Positions 50,961-61,165 of a stretch of DNA of 64,000 nt are shown here, piece after piece. The stretch comes from G036327475 sp036327475 (lineage in GTDB: Bacteria; Pseudomonadota; Gammaproteobacteria; Enterobacterales; Enterobacteriaceae), in assembly GCF_036327475.1 (NCBI RefSeq), contig NZ_CP132913.1:434001-498000 (forward strand). The letters are read 5' to 3'. Under the pieces are notes generated by a model that searched no databases, had not been told where the DNA came from, and saw only the letters and a program-made list of their open reading frames with translations. Both the position numbers and the translations under genes were made by a program. How positions within the stretch are numbered: position 1 is the first letter of the stretch; every line of letters begins with the position of its first letter.

Positions 50961-51601
50961 ATGCCGGACGATATTGCCGGGCGTAAGGGCTGAAAAGTCC
51001 TTCGTCCGACTGTGACGCAGTTCGTCCCACCCAACGTGTCGGCACTCATCGTCACGTTGATCCAAAGTGCAATGACTGTTCGCGATGGATAACGAAGCCC
51101 GAATGACGGGAGGCATCGCTATGTGCCGGCACGAGGAAACGAATGCCTATATCACCAAACGCCCGTGCAGCCAACCGGGCAACCATCCGTGCCTTTGCGG
51201 CGCCACGTGAGCCGGCGCAGGTCAACGTCGCCAGGAAGGCCGTCGTCGGTAGACAGTGATAACCGTAAATCATGCGGAGCATTGCCGGTAAGAAGGCGAT
51301 AACGCGGGTTATGCGGGGCGCGGCCGGTGGCGGTGGGTAGCATTAGCAACCCAACAAACACCGCGAGGATGAGCAGCAGCGCGCTACCGCCACACTTGAC
51401 GTAGCAATAAGACGGATAGCAGCCAACGATTTCAGCGGCGGTGTTGGCTAAAGTACAGTAACAGGGTTTTTGTCATTCACGCTCCGTTTTCATCAACATC
51501 AAGTCGATTGTTGATGCTTCTGAAAGGGGTTGTGACGATATTATTGACTATCGCATGCATTTCAGCGCGTTCTGTTGCGCATGACTCAGAAGTGGTATGA
51601 T
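50961..51601. other. Relic DNA between ydfG and ynfB
   Basis: There is no identifiable gene. A minus-strand frame near 51152-51361 has a hydrophobic start (VFVGLLMLPTATGRAPHNPR) that could be part of a membrane protein. Confidence 0.4.
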
Positions 51602-51950
51602 ATGAATACAATCCCGATGCAACGTTTGCTTGGCAGCCTGTTAGCACTTGGTCTGATGGCCTACGCCGACGCGGTCATTGCCAATACCACCCAACATATC
51701 GTTATCGATTCCAGCGATACCGCTCGGTCGCGGGAAGCGACTGGGCAGAGTCAGGAACATGGAATACCACCCATATGCTGCGTAACACAGTGAATACGCG
51801 TGTTGAAAAAGATGATCGCTACAATCAGGCGGTGGATCTGCAGGAGAAATGCAACAGCAGTCAGAACGTCGATGCCTATTTGGAGACTAATATCTCTCGT
51901 TGTCTGGACCGCTGCACGTGGCGTTCGTTGCTTACGCCATTAAGATCGTC
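51602..51950 (+). pseudogene. ynfB: YnfB (DUF1283) periplasmic protein, one frameshift
   Basis: MNTIPMQRLLGSLLALGLMA is a signal peptide. TQHIVIDSSDTARSREATGQ follows, and after a single frameshift near 51762 MLRNTVNTRVEKDDRYNQAV, CNSSQNVDAYLETNISRCLD and RCTWRSLLTP. All parts of the about 113-residue family are present, so this is a young pseudogene. Function of the family is unknown. Confidence 0.9.
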
Positions 51951-52085
51951 TGATCAGGCGAATAGCGCCGGAGGTCAGATGGAGTGGCACTGCGAAAACG
52001 ACACGCAGAAAACCGTCTACACCCGTCACGGATATGACGCGTCCAGTCCATGATACTTACCGGTGCCCCATTCCACTTCCGCGCG

Positions 52086-53552
52086 CTACTTTTCCTGTCG
52101 CGGGCGCAACCCGCGCGGCACAAGGCCAGCGGCGATGAGCGCGCAAAAAGCGATAAGCAACGAGACCCTGTAAACCCCATGTATCGATAGCGCCACCTGC
52201 TGCGCCATGTGCGTCAGCCCCGGGCCGCTATGGCCATGATGGGCGATGAGATGCTGCACGGGATCATCTATCCCGGGCAGCCTCCGCTGCAAATTCATAT
52301 TCAACGTGGCGCCCAATAACGCCGTGCCCAGCGCCGATCCCACCATACGGGTAAAGACAGTTGAGGCGGTGGCGATGCCGCGAATTGCAAATGGCGCCTC
52401 GTTTTGTACCGAAACCAGAAAAGTGGTATTGCTCATCCCCATGCCCAGACCGATGACAAACGACGCCAGTCGGGCGGCGGCAATACTGCTCTGGGCATCC
52501 AGTCGCAGCAGCAACAGACTACCGGCCACAAGCAAAACCGCGCCGCACAGCGCCATCAGACGGTAAGAAGTGTGTATCATCAACCTGCCGCACAGCGTGC
52601 TTGCCAGTGGCCAGCCCAAAGACATTACTGCCAGAGTCCAGCCCGCCTCAAGGGTGCTCCCACCCAGCACTGCCTGAATATAGGTGGGTAAAAACGCGGC
52701 GATGCCCATCATCGCCGCGCCGATAATCAGTCCGCCGACGTTGCCGGCAATGATAACTTTGCTTTGCCACAGCGCCAGCGGGAACAGTGGCACGGGACTG
52801 CGCCGCTGTTCTCGTACCAATAGCACGGTGCTGATAACAGACAGCACCAGCAATCCAACGCGCCAGCGGCCCAGCTCACCGCCTTGTAACAACGCGACAA
52901 GCAGGCAACCGACCGCCAGTGTCATATAGGCGATACCGGCCATATCCAGCGATGGCGCGTCACGCCGGTGCGCCGCTGCCGGGAGATGGCGCGCCAGCAA
53001 ACCCGTTGAGATAATGCCCAGCGGGACATTGACCCAAAACACCCCTGACCAATGATAGTGGCGGACGATAAACGCGCCCATTAGCGGGCCGATAATGGCC
53101 GACACCGCCCAGACGCTGGAAAGATAGCCTTGCAGGCGTGCGCGTTCTTGTTGGTTGTAAACATCGGCGATGATCGTAGTAGCGAGCGGCACGATAGCGC
53201 CTGCCCCCAATCCTTGAAGTGCGCGAAACAAAATGAGCGCCGGCATATGGCTTGCAAAACCACACAGTATGGAGCCGCTGAGAAACAGCCAGGTACCGAC
53301 AAAAAACAACGGCTTACGGCCAAACATGTCCGCCAGGCGACCGTATATCGGTATGGAGATGGCCTGCAACAGCAGATAAATGGAGAACACCCAGCTCAGC
53401 AGCTGGAAACCTCCGAGGCTTGCAATAATATCCGGCATGGCGGTGGCGACGATGGTAACTTCCACCGCCGCCATAAACATGGCAAGTATACAGGCAACAA
53501 GTACCCAACCGCGCCGCAACGGCGCAGCAGTTGACGCCGGCATTTGATGCAT
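52086..53552 (-). CDS. MFS multidrug exporter, DHA2 (EmrB/QacA) family
   Basis: The product has 488 residues with about 14 hydrophobic segments. The N-terminal motif D1-like MFMAAVEVTIVATAMPDI, the loop motif A GRLADMFGRKPLFF, and RALQGLGAGAIVPLA (start of motif B) are clear. Motif C AIIGPLMGAFI-VRHYHWSGVFWVN is typical of drug:H+ antiporters. It has no MFP (EmrA) partner nearby. A divergent LysR gene (ynfL) is a relic. No lesion is seen, although it is the only full-length gene between tyrR and nth. The substrate is unknown. Confidence 0.93.
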   Translation of the reverse strand: MHQMPASTAAPLRRGWVLVACILAMFMAAVEVTIVATAMPDIIASLGGFQLLSWVFSIYLLLQAISIPIYGRLADMFGRKPLFFVGTWLFLSGSILCGFASHMPALILFRALQGLGAGAIVPLATTIIADVYNQQERARLQGYLSSVWAVSAIIGPLMGAFIVRHYHWSGVFWVNVPLGIISTGLLARHLPAAAHRRDAPSLDMAGIAYMTLAVGCLLVALLQGGELGRWRVGLLVLSVISTVLLVREQRRSPVPLFPLALWQSKVIIAGNVGGLIIGAAMMGIAAFLPTYIQAVLGGSTLEAGWTLAVMSLGWPLASTLCGRLMIHTSYRLMALCGAVLLVAGSLLLLRLDAQSSIAAARLASFVIGLGMGMSNTTFLVSVQNEAPFAIRGIATASTVFTRMVGSALGTALLGATLNMNLQRRLPGIDDPVQHLIAHHGHSGPGLTHMAQQVALSIHGVYRVSLLIAFCALIAAGLVPRGLRPRQEK

Positions 53553-53869
53553 ATGTCCCTGATTGAGCGATTTGTTGTCCGCTGATTATAGCAGCCGACT
53601 CCCTGAGCAAACAGTCAGGTATTGACTGCCAATGTTAGTGTGCCATTGTACTGAGTGTTGCGTTCCGACCGCCAGCGGTGACAAATCAATAAATTTGACT
53701 AGATCCCACTGCTCCGCCTGCGTACCTAATTGCGACGCCGGCATAATGCGGTTGAGTGCGCTCAATATTTCGGCGTAGTGCGCCAGTCCCGGATTAATAC
53801 GGTTGGCAACCCAGATCAATAACAGTGTCGTCGTTGAGAATGGCGCCGGCGGTCAGCATTGCATGGCTG

Positions 53870-54790
53870 ATATAGCCCCGTTTAATGCTTATGATCAATG
53901 GCAATCTGCACCACGTCGTTACACCTACGTGCCGCCACGTACAGCACTTCAGCCATGGTCCAGGCGCAAAACTACGGCAGGTAGATCGGCACGCCGATAT
54001 GGCTGCTAAGGACGTCCCATAGCGGCATATCGAAACTCGTACCATGGCACACGGTAAATGCGCCGGCAGTATTGATACGCCAAGACCTGCTGTCGCCAGA
54101 CCGATGATGGTCATCGCTTCGCCTACATCCTATGTAATATTAAGGATCGATATTATAGCGCTTGAGAAGCAGAAGGATTTCATCATAGTATCGACCTTGC
54201 GGTCAAAAAAAGATGAACGGTTCATTAAAAGATGAACGGTTCATTTTCTAGCTGGCGCACTGCGATGCTTTCGCCCGCCACGCTGGCAAGCTGGTGATCT
54301 TGATGCACCACGGCGATGAGGGATTCACGTAACAGAAATTGATAGTTCAACGCATCCGGCAGCGGCATGTTGCGCATGATGCCGATATCCAGTTTGCTGG
54401 TCAGTAACAGTTCAATCTAATGCTTAGTATTGGTATCCACCATTTGGATACGCACATCGGGATGCTATTGACGAAACGCCAATAGGCTGGCTGGAAATGG
54501 ATTTGATATTTGATAAAGGCACGGAAGCGGTAAAACTGATGGTAACCTATCCGAGTTCCCAGCGATGCACTCATGCTGCCAAGCCAGCCGCCTGATTGAC
54601 CCGGATGATTTGCCACGCTTATTCTAAATTGTTGTCCAGCCGGCATCAGCCTGACATTACGGTTATTGCGCTCCAAAAGCAGCCTCTACCCCTGCTGTTC
54701 CAGGATCTGAATCTGCTGGCTTCATGGGAGTTGGGAGATGTAGGGCTTTTCGCGGCGCGGCCAAAATGCAACGTCTCGGCCACCGAGATA
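53870..54790 (-). pseudogene. ynfL: LysR-family regulator YnfL relic
   Basis: The minus strand reads QLPWSQQIQILEQQG, LLLERNNRNVRLMPAGQQF (wing of the LysR DNA-binding domain), GWLGSMSASLGTRI-like text, then YRFRAFIKYQIHFQP-like degraded effector domain. Near 54114 the closing AMTIIGLATAGLGVSILPAH is seen. A 19-bp tandem duplication interrupts it at 54208-54245. Divergent from the ynfM relic as in E. coli. Confidence 0.83.
54208..54245. repeat. 19-bp perfect tandem duplication
   Basis: AAAAGATGAACGGTTCATT occurs at 54208-54226 and 54227-54245 with no mismatch, inside the ynfL relic. Each copy contains the imperfect palindrome ATGAACGGTTCAT, which may have promoted slippage. Confidence 0.97.
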
Positions 54791-54849
54791 AAATAGTGCA
54801 AATGCCTAATCTCAATATTTTAAACATATCAATTATTATTCATATTTTA

Positions 54850-55720
54850 GACAAGAAGTGCCGTTTCTATCCTTGTTCACTCTTTCCGACGGCCTCATTG
54901 CCTGGCGCACCGACAACGCGTATCGCCCAGCCCGTAACTACTCAGTCCCGTTCGTGCAATTTATACAACTTACCTTGGCGTTGTTTTCCGCCGGTCTGGC
55001 TACCTTTAGTCTGCTCTGTTGTGTCCAGCCGATTTTGCCGGTGCTATTGGCTGATTTCGGCGTTTCTCCCGCCGCCAGTAGCCTTTTCGCTCGCTCGGTA
55101 TCCACCGGTACGATGATGCTATGGTTGCTGTTTACCGGTCCCTTATCGGACGCGGTAGGCTGTAAATCAGTTATGGTGGTGTCGTTGACACTAGCCGCCA
55201 GTTTTACCCTAGTCAGCGCGTGTATAACTAGCTGACAGGCTATTCTCCTGACGTTGGCCTGTATCGGACTATTGCGCAGCAGCGTTGCCGCGGTGGCGAT
55301 GACCTATCTTAGCGAAGAGATCCATCCCGGCGTGGTTGCCTTTTCCATGGGGCTGTATACCAGCGGCAACTCCATTATCGATTGCTCTCGCCACCGTAGC
55401 TGCTTAGCTAAGCAGTGGTGGGGGTGCTGTCTGTCATCTACCTGACCGGCTCTTGGAGTTCCCTCAAGCCGGTGCGCTTACCGCACGCACCAGCGGTTGG
55501 ATTGGTCGTCGCGTGCGTAGCGCCAAAGGACAGGCCTCCTCGCTGTATTCGTTCTGTTTACCGTGCTCCTGCTCGCCGGCCTTATACGTCACCAAACGCT
55601 CGCGTCGGTTTCCGGAACTGCGCGGGTATGACGCTGAGAGGCTGCGGTGCCTGCACTGCGGGAATAGTGGAATTATGGCCTACTATCCTCCCAAAACATG
55701 TACTGGCCGCGCCGTAAACG
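54850..55720 (+). pseudogene. ynfM: MFS transporter YnfM relic
   Basis: FIQLTLALFSAGLATFSLLC, VQPILPVLLADFGVSPAAS, FTGPLSDAVGCKSVMVVSLT, then after a stop LTLACIGLLRSSVAAVAMTY and LSEEIHPGVVAFSMGLYTSG. A deletion joins this to VVGVLSVIYLTGSWSSLKP and RSAKGQASSLYSFC. About half of a 417-residue protein remains. YnfM belongs to the arabinose-efflux-like MFS group. Confidence 0.92.
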
Positions 55721-55721
55721 G

Positions 55722-56385
55722 TTAGCTTTTCATGCTGCCGACCATGTCTTCCGGTCGAACCCATTCATCGAACTGCTGCTCCGTCATATACCACCACTTC
55801 AGTGCTGAAGCTTTAAGCGTCAGCCCCTCTTTATGTGCTTTCTTCGCGATCTCCGTCGCCTTGTCGTAGCCGATATGGGTATTGAGCGCCGTCACTAGCA
55901 TCAGTGAGTCATTGAGCAACTGATCGATACGATCGCGGTTAGGTTCGATGCCGACCGCGCAGTGATGATTGAAACTGTTGATACCATCCTCCAGCAGGCG
56001 CACCGATTACAGGAAATTATGGATAACCATGGGACGGTAAGCGTTTAACTCGAAATTACCGGAGTCGCCGCCAATGCATCACCTGGCAACACAGCATGGT
56101 CATCGCTTCGCACTGGGTCGGATTAACTTTGCCCGGCATGATGGAGCTGCCAGGCTCGTTTTCCGGAATACTCAGCTCGCCGATTCCGCAGCGTGGACCG
56201 GACGTCAGCCAGCGCACATCGTGGGCGATTTTCATCATCGACGCCGCCAGTCCTTTCAGGGCGCCATGGCTGTGCAGACCTGTGTACCCACCGCGACCCA
56301 GCCGGATATTTCCTACCACAGCGTCAGCGGCGGGCGTCCTGGAGATGGGTTCGGCCGATTTTCACAATATCGTTAAAGGCGACGG
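55722..56385 (-). pseudogene. fumC: Fumarase C relic
   Basis: From 56385 downward: AFNDIVKIGRTHLQDA (with the active-site THLQDA), PLTLW-EISGWVA, then a deletion to HGALKGLAASMMKIAHDVRW. GPRCGIGELSIPENEPGSSI and MPGKVNPTQCEAMTMLCCQV hold the signature loop. FNHHCAVGIEPNRDRIDQLL, NDSLMLVTALNTHIGYDKA and VRPEDMVGSMKS follow to the stop. The N-terminal third and an inner block are missing. It abuts the araA relic at about 56390. Confidence 0.93.
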
Positions 56386-56419
56386 CCTTCGCGGCGCTCG
56401 GCCGCCAGGAGAGTCAGCA

Positions 56420-57040
56420 GTTGTCATTGCCCGTTTTGGCGACAACATGCGCAAGGTGGCGGTGACTGAGGGCAACAAAGTCAGCTGCGCGATCCAATGC
56501 GGCTACTCGGTTACCGCCTGCTGGCTGGGAGTCTGGTGTCGGTGGTGGATGTGGTCAGCGATGGCGATATGGATGCGCTTATCGACGAATACGAATCGCG
56601 TTGTATCCTGACCTCAGCGGTGTAGACAGGGGTAACCGACACGAGAATTTGCTGGATGCGGCACGTATTGAGCTTTGGCTGAAGCGATTTTTGCAGCAGA
56701 CCCGGCCGTACCATCAATTTTGAAAATCTGTGTGGATAAAGCAGTTGCCTGGACTAGCAGTACAGGGGCTTATGGAGCAGAGCTATGGCTTGTCGGCGGG
56801 GTGATCGGAAAACCACAATCTGCTGCGCATTGCAAAGCCATAGCGGCGGGACTGCCGGGAGGCACCCGTTTAATGATTATACTTATGGTGGTGTCGTACA
56901 TGCTAGAAATCTGCCAGAACATCAGTGCCGTGGCATCGGTGGCAGTGGCTTCCGTTATCAATTTGGGCTCCTGTTTTTGCTTGCTGGTCAATGTGGTCGA
57001 CACCATCGAACAGTCGTAAGCGTTATCCATTACATTTGCA
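56420..57040 (+). pseudogene. araA: L-arabinose isomerase relic
   Basis: RFGDNMRKVAVTEGNKVSCA, QCGYSV, VVDVVSDGDMDALIDEYE, then FENLCG, YRGL-EQSYGL, LLRIAK and GLPGGTRLMI. HARNLPEH and LLVNVVDTIE follow. The opening third, including the start, is absent and stops are frequent. An L-ribulose-5-phosphate epimerase relic lies at 28.9 kb. AraA converts arabinose to ribulose. Confidence 0.87.
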
Positions 57041-57386
57041 GCGCCTGTATTTCGGTTCAGGCGCGCCGTGCCAGACTTTCCGCCGTTGCGCGACCTTATC
57101 TTGGCCGAATTGATGTCAACGTGGGTATTTCAGCACGGAATATATTACGAGGCTTATATTCTCTTCCCTAAAAGCGCAATACGACTGCCCACGATTATTT
57201 GCTGAAGTTTTATAAAGTAAACACATCTGAAAGTCTGTAAAAGCTGTTTGATCATTTAAATTATTCCCTGACTGATGATGCTGAAATTATTAACATGTAT
57301 TGTGCAGCGGTTCATCGCTGCTCTGAATTAGCCGCCGTCGGACACTTGTTTGACTCGGATAGATATCGAAAGCGGTTTGGCAGTAT
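57041..57386. other. Relic DNA after araA
   Basis: I see no clear gene. The first 130 bases may be scrambled araA 3' sequence. The part around 57180-57290 is AT-rich. Confidence 0.4.
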
Positions 57387-57700
57387 GTGGTGTCGATGTC
57401 AGTCGCTATCACGATGCCGCTGGTATATCTTTGGTTTTGGTTGCATGCAGCACGCTGGCGCCTTGACGCGGCCGCCATTGCCAGTCTGCTCATCTTCGGA
57501 GCAATGTGGCTTTTCATCTTCTGGCTGCTTGCCTCCTGTTTCGCCGCTAGGAGTATTATGCGGCATCAAAACCTTCGCCGTTCCGATCAGCGATAATCTG
57601 GCGCTGCTGATGCTGTTTCCGCCTGTTCTGGCTGTGACGGTGTTGGTGACCCCATATCAAGCGCTCGCAACGCGTGCGTCAGACGTTTACCTTGCCCTGA
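57387..57700 (+). pseudogene. ydgK: YdgK (DUF2569) membrane protein relic
   Basis: A hydrophobic stretch LLIFGAMWLFIFWLLASCFA is followed by ISDNLALLMLFPPVLAVTVL and, one frame over, KRSQRVRQTFTLP with a TGA at 57698-57700. The family ends in YFKRSxRVxxTF. Its position before rsxA fits E. coli. The first half is poorly preserved. Confidence 0.62.
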
Positions 57701-57880
57701 GCTGGGCCGTATTCGCTCCGATAGGGCTGAATGGTATGCCAACGCTGATCAGACCGACCAAACCCGCTCCGCTACTAGCTCTCGGCGAAAGAGGCGCTGA
57801 TGGCCGCTCAGCCTTCTTCTGCAGTGGGGTGTCGAACGCCCGCAAATCCCGGATAATGCTGTTTCTTATTTAGGTATGGC

Positions 57881-58425
57881 ATGAATGGTTACCTGATGCT
57901 GTTCGTCGGCACCGTGCTAATGCACAACTTTGTGCTGGTCAAATTTCTCGGGCTGTGCCACTTTATGAGGATTACAAAAAGTGGAAGGCCTTGGCATTGG
58001 TATGACAACGACGTTCGTCATGACGCTAGCGTTTATTTACGCCTGGTTTATCAATGATTTTCCTGCTGTAGCCTGTCGCTAAATATTCCCTATCCGCGGA
58101 CGTTGGCGTTCATTTTTATTATCGCGGTGATGGTGCAGTTTATCGAACTGGTGGTGCGTAAAACGAGTCCGGCCCTTTACCGAGCACTCGGCATCTTCCG
58201 TTGCGCCCTTCAACGTCAATGAAAACAACAATTTTCTGCAATCCGCTCTCTACGGTTTTGGCGCCGTCGCCGATTTCTCGCTGGTGATGGTCCTGTTTGC
58301 CGCGATCCGAAAACAGCTGGTCTGGCGGATGTCCAGGCTCTGTTTAAAGGCTCCTCTATCGCCCTGATTATCGCTGGGCTGATGTCACTGACCTTTGTGG
58401 ACTTTACCCAGACTGGTGAAGGTCT
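57881..58425 (+). pseudogene. rsxA: Rsx/Rnf complex subunit A relic
   Basis: MNGYLMLFVGTVLMHNFVLV and KFLGLCHFMR, then TTTFVMTLAF-IYAWFIND, TLAFIFIIAVMVQFIELVVR, KTSPALYRALGIF, NNFLQSALYGFGAVADFSLV and GLMSLTFVDFTQTG. Frames change at least four times. RsxA is an integral membrane subunit of the electron-transport complex that keeps SoxR reduced. Confidence 0.9.
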
Positions 58426-58426
58426 G

Positions 58427-58870
58427 ATGTTGACGTTCTGGCTGGCCGTCGCCGTCCTCAGCGTTCTGGTATTGGTAGCTGGCGCCCTGACTGCGCTTTG
58501 CCGCCCGTCGTTTTGTGTCGACGCCGATCCTGTGGTGGAGTGCATCGTGCCCTGCTTCCGCAAAGCCAGTGCGCCCAATGCGGCTATCCTGGCTCTTGTT
58601 TCCATGCTGAAGCAGTGGCCGGCAACGCCCCGATTAATAAATGTGTGCCGAGCGGCGAAACAGTAATGCCGAAAATCACCGCGCAGCTTGGCGTCGATCC
58701 TCAGCCGATGACAAGAAGATGGCGCCGCGCGGCCTGAATGGCAGGTAACCTGGACAAAGACACCTATATCGACTGTACCCAAATACATTCAGGCTAGGCC
58801 TGCCCGGTGAATGCGATTGTCGTCACCACTCGCGCCGTGCACACCGTGATCAGCGATTTATGCATAGCTG
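58427..58870 (+). pseudogene. rsxB: Rsx/Rnf complex subunit B relic
   Basis: MLTFWLAVAVLSVLVLVAGA, then in another frame PQSQCAQCGYPG (part of the cysteine cluster motif) and NKCVPSGETVMPKITAQLGV. DTYIDCTQ, ACPVNAIV and TTRAVHTVISDLC are ferredoxin-like pieces. The gene stops abruptly after ISDLC, and rsxC sequence follows within about 15 bases, so the 3' end is deleted. Confidence 0.88.
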
Positions 58871-58879
58871 CGATCTTTG

Positions 58880-60235
58880 CCTCGCACCAAGAGTTGGAAG
58901 CGGCTCTGGGATTTCCATGGCAGCATCCATCCCCCCACGAGATGAAAGGCAGTCCAGTGGCGTGGCACTTAAATCGCTTCCGCTGACCGACAAGCTGATT
59001 ATCCCTCTGAAACAGCATTTGGGCCCGGATGGACGTCCTGCGTGGTCAACTTTTGATCGCCGGCAGTGGCCGAACTTGCTGGCGCATACCCCTACCTCCG
59101 GTGCCATCGCGGTGATTATGCCGCACCGCACCGTACAGCACATCGGGCTGAGTTGGCGGGGTGAGCGTTATTTTGTTATCTAACGGCGACGACCGCTGGG
59201 GTAGTGCGTTAGCCCATAACGAATTTCCACCAATGTCCGCCGGAGCGGCGCGGGCTTTCCCACCGCAGCCAAACTTAGCGGCGGAATGTCAGGAGTAGAA
59301 ACCCTTATAATCAACGACGCCGAATGCAAGCTCTGCATCTACCGCCGACAATCGGCTCATCATGAACACATACGCCGCAACTGCAGCGCCTGCTGCTTGG
59401 CGTAGAGGGCGACAAAACCCGACGCAATTACCATCTCCAAAGCTGCGCTTCCGGACAGCTCGGTCGAGGAGTTGCGGGGAATTCCCACCCAATATCTTTC
59501 CGGTGGTGCCAAGTAATTACCAAAATTCTGACTGGCAAAGAGGTGCCCATATTCAACACCGGTAAGCGACCCGCTCACTCACGCTGACTTTTCGTCAGCC
59601 GCACAACCGATCGTTATTATTGGTTAGCCATTAATAGGCTTCATCTTACCGGTGCTTAACGTGTCGGTGATCAAAATCAGTAACTACCTGCTGGTGCCGT
59701 CTGAGCCGGAACAAAGCTGTATCTATTGCAGTCGGTGCGCAGATCCCATCCGGCCAGCCTTCTGCCGCAGTACTCTCTATCGGCTCAACCACGACAAGAG
59801 CACGATAAGGCCTGCAGTACCACCTGATTGTATTGAATGCGGCGCCTGCGCCTATGTCTGCCTCAGCAATATTCCGCTAGTGCAGTATTACCGTCAGCAG
59901 AAAGCCGGAATCCGCACGCTTAATGATGCGCGCAGTGCAGGCCAGAGCGCGCTATAGCGGCGCGAGCGCGAAAACAGCAAACGGCTCGCCAGTTACACAT
60001 CAGTAGGTGACGCTGAAACTCGACGCCGCCGCTATCGCCCGGGTTAAAGTCCGGCGACAAGTGGCCCAAGCAACCGCGCTGCGAAACCACCCGGCCGGCA
60101 GCTGACGACGACTGCGCCAAAAGTGACGCCGTCATGAAACTGATGCCGCTGCAGCCCCACGAGCGGAAAGCCACACAGCCGGCGCGGCGTCACATCCTCA
60201 ACTTGACGCATGTTGCCGCCGCGACCACAATTTCG
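58880..60235 (+). pseudogene. rsxC: Rsx/Rnf complex subunit C relic
   Basis: LWDFHGSIHPP-like text, ALKSLPLTDKLIIPLKQHLG, HTPTSGAIAVIMPH, ETLIINDAEC-like, ADNRLIMN-like, then NTGKRP, VIKISNYLLVPSEPEQSCIY and CSRCADP. DCIECGACAYVCLSNIPLVQYY carries the second ferredoxin motif with its cysteines. The Ala/Lys-rich tail is degraded. About 1.35 kb remains of 2.2 kb or more. Confidence 0.88.
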
Positions 60236-60249
60236 TCTGAAGAGGAGCA

Positions 60250-60640
60250 GATGGCGTTTGGAATTGCAAGCCCCCCTTACCTATAATCGACAAACCACAC
60301 GACAAATCACGATTCAGGTCATACTGCCTGCCTGCCGGGATGCGCGGTCATTCAGTCTTCCTGATCGACAGCATGGCACTTATTCTTTACCTGCGCCGCG
60401 CTGGACGATTTGACACTCTCCCAACTGTGCGCCATCGTCGATGATGTCTCGCTCGGGCAACCCCTCTCTAAAATCGGCCTGCGGAGACTAGCAGGTGAAC
60501 GCGGAATGAACCTACAAGATGGCTTTACTGGATGAGCTATATCTGATCTGTCGGCAGGTAATTAGCTGGCATATTCCAGCGTCCTTGCCACCATCCTGAT
60601 TTGCACCTAGGCGCGCGCATATAGCTATCGCTAAGGTAGG
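60250..60640 (+). pseudogene. rsxD: Rsx/Rnf complex subunit D relic
   Basis: MAFGIASPP, NRQTTRQI and ILPACRDA match the RsxD N-terminus. ATPLSKIG-like and SWHIPASLATILICT are two later pieces. About two thirds of the gene is missing and the flavin-attachment threonine cannot be found. Confidence 0.72.
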
Positions 60641-61165
60641 ATGTTAGAGACAATGAGGAAGCACGGCATAACACTTATCGTATTCACCACCCTGGCCATC
60701 GGGCTGACGGCGCTGGTCAACAGCATGACTACCAGCGCCATTAAACAGCGGACGGCCAGACAGAAGATGCAATTGTTCTATCAGGTGTTGCCGCCGAATC
60801 TCTATAATAACCAACCATTGGACGAGTGTTATGCGGCGGCTGTGGAGTCCACCGCACTAGATGGCTATTCCGGCGCCATCGAGTTGCGGATGGCAATGTC
60901 TTTAGGTGCTCGGGTAACACACCATCATGAGACGCTGAGGCTGGGCGACAAAATCGAGCTGTTTCGGATTGAATCACCCACTTTAGTGGCGAAACCGTGC
61001 GCTTTGATAATGACAAGAGTTGGGCGATAAAGAAAGACGGTGGTATATTCGACCAGTTCACTGACGCCACCATTACTCCGCGATCAGTGGAAAATGGCAT
61101 GAAACGCACAGCCGGGTTTTTGAAAAAGAACCTTAACGCACTGGCGCAGATGCCACGACTCGAAT
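60641..61165 (+). pseudogene. rsxG: Rsx/Rnf complex subunit G relic
   Basis: MLETMRKHGITLIVFTTLAI starts with its membrane anchor. Then FYQVLPPNLYNNQPLDECY, an internal deletion to ALDGYSGAIELR, HHETLRLGDKIEL and, in another frame, NDKSWAIKKDGGIFDQFTDA followed by TITPRSVENGMKR. The FMN-threonine site (family S/TGAT, here TDAT) has Asp for Gly. The 3' end runs in frame into rsxE. Confidence 0.9.
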
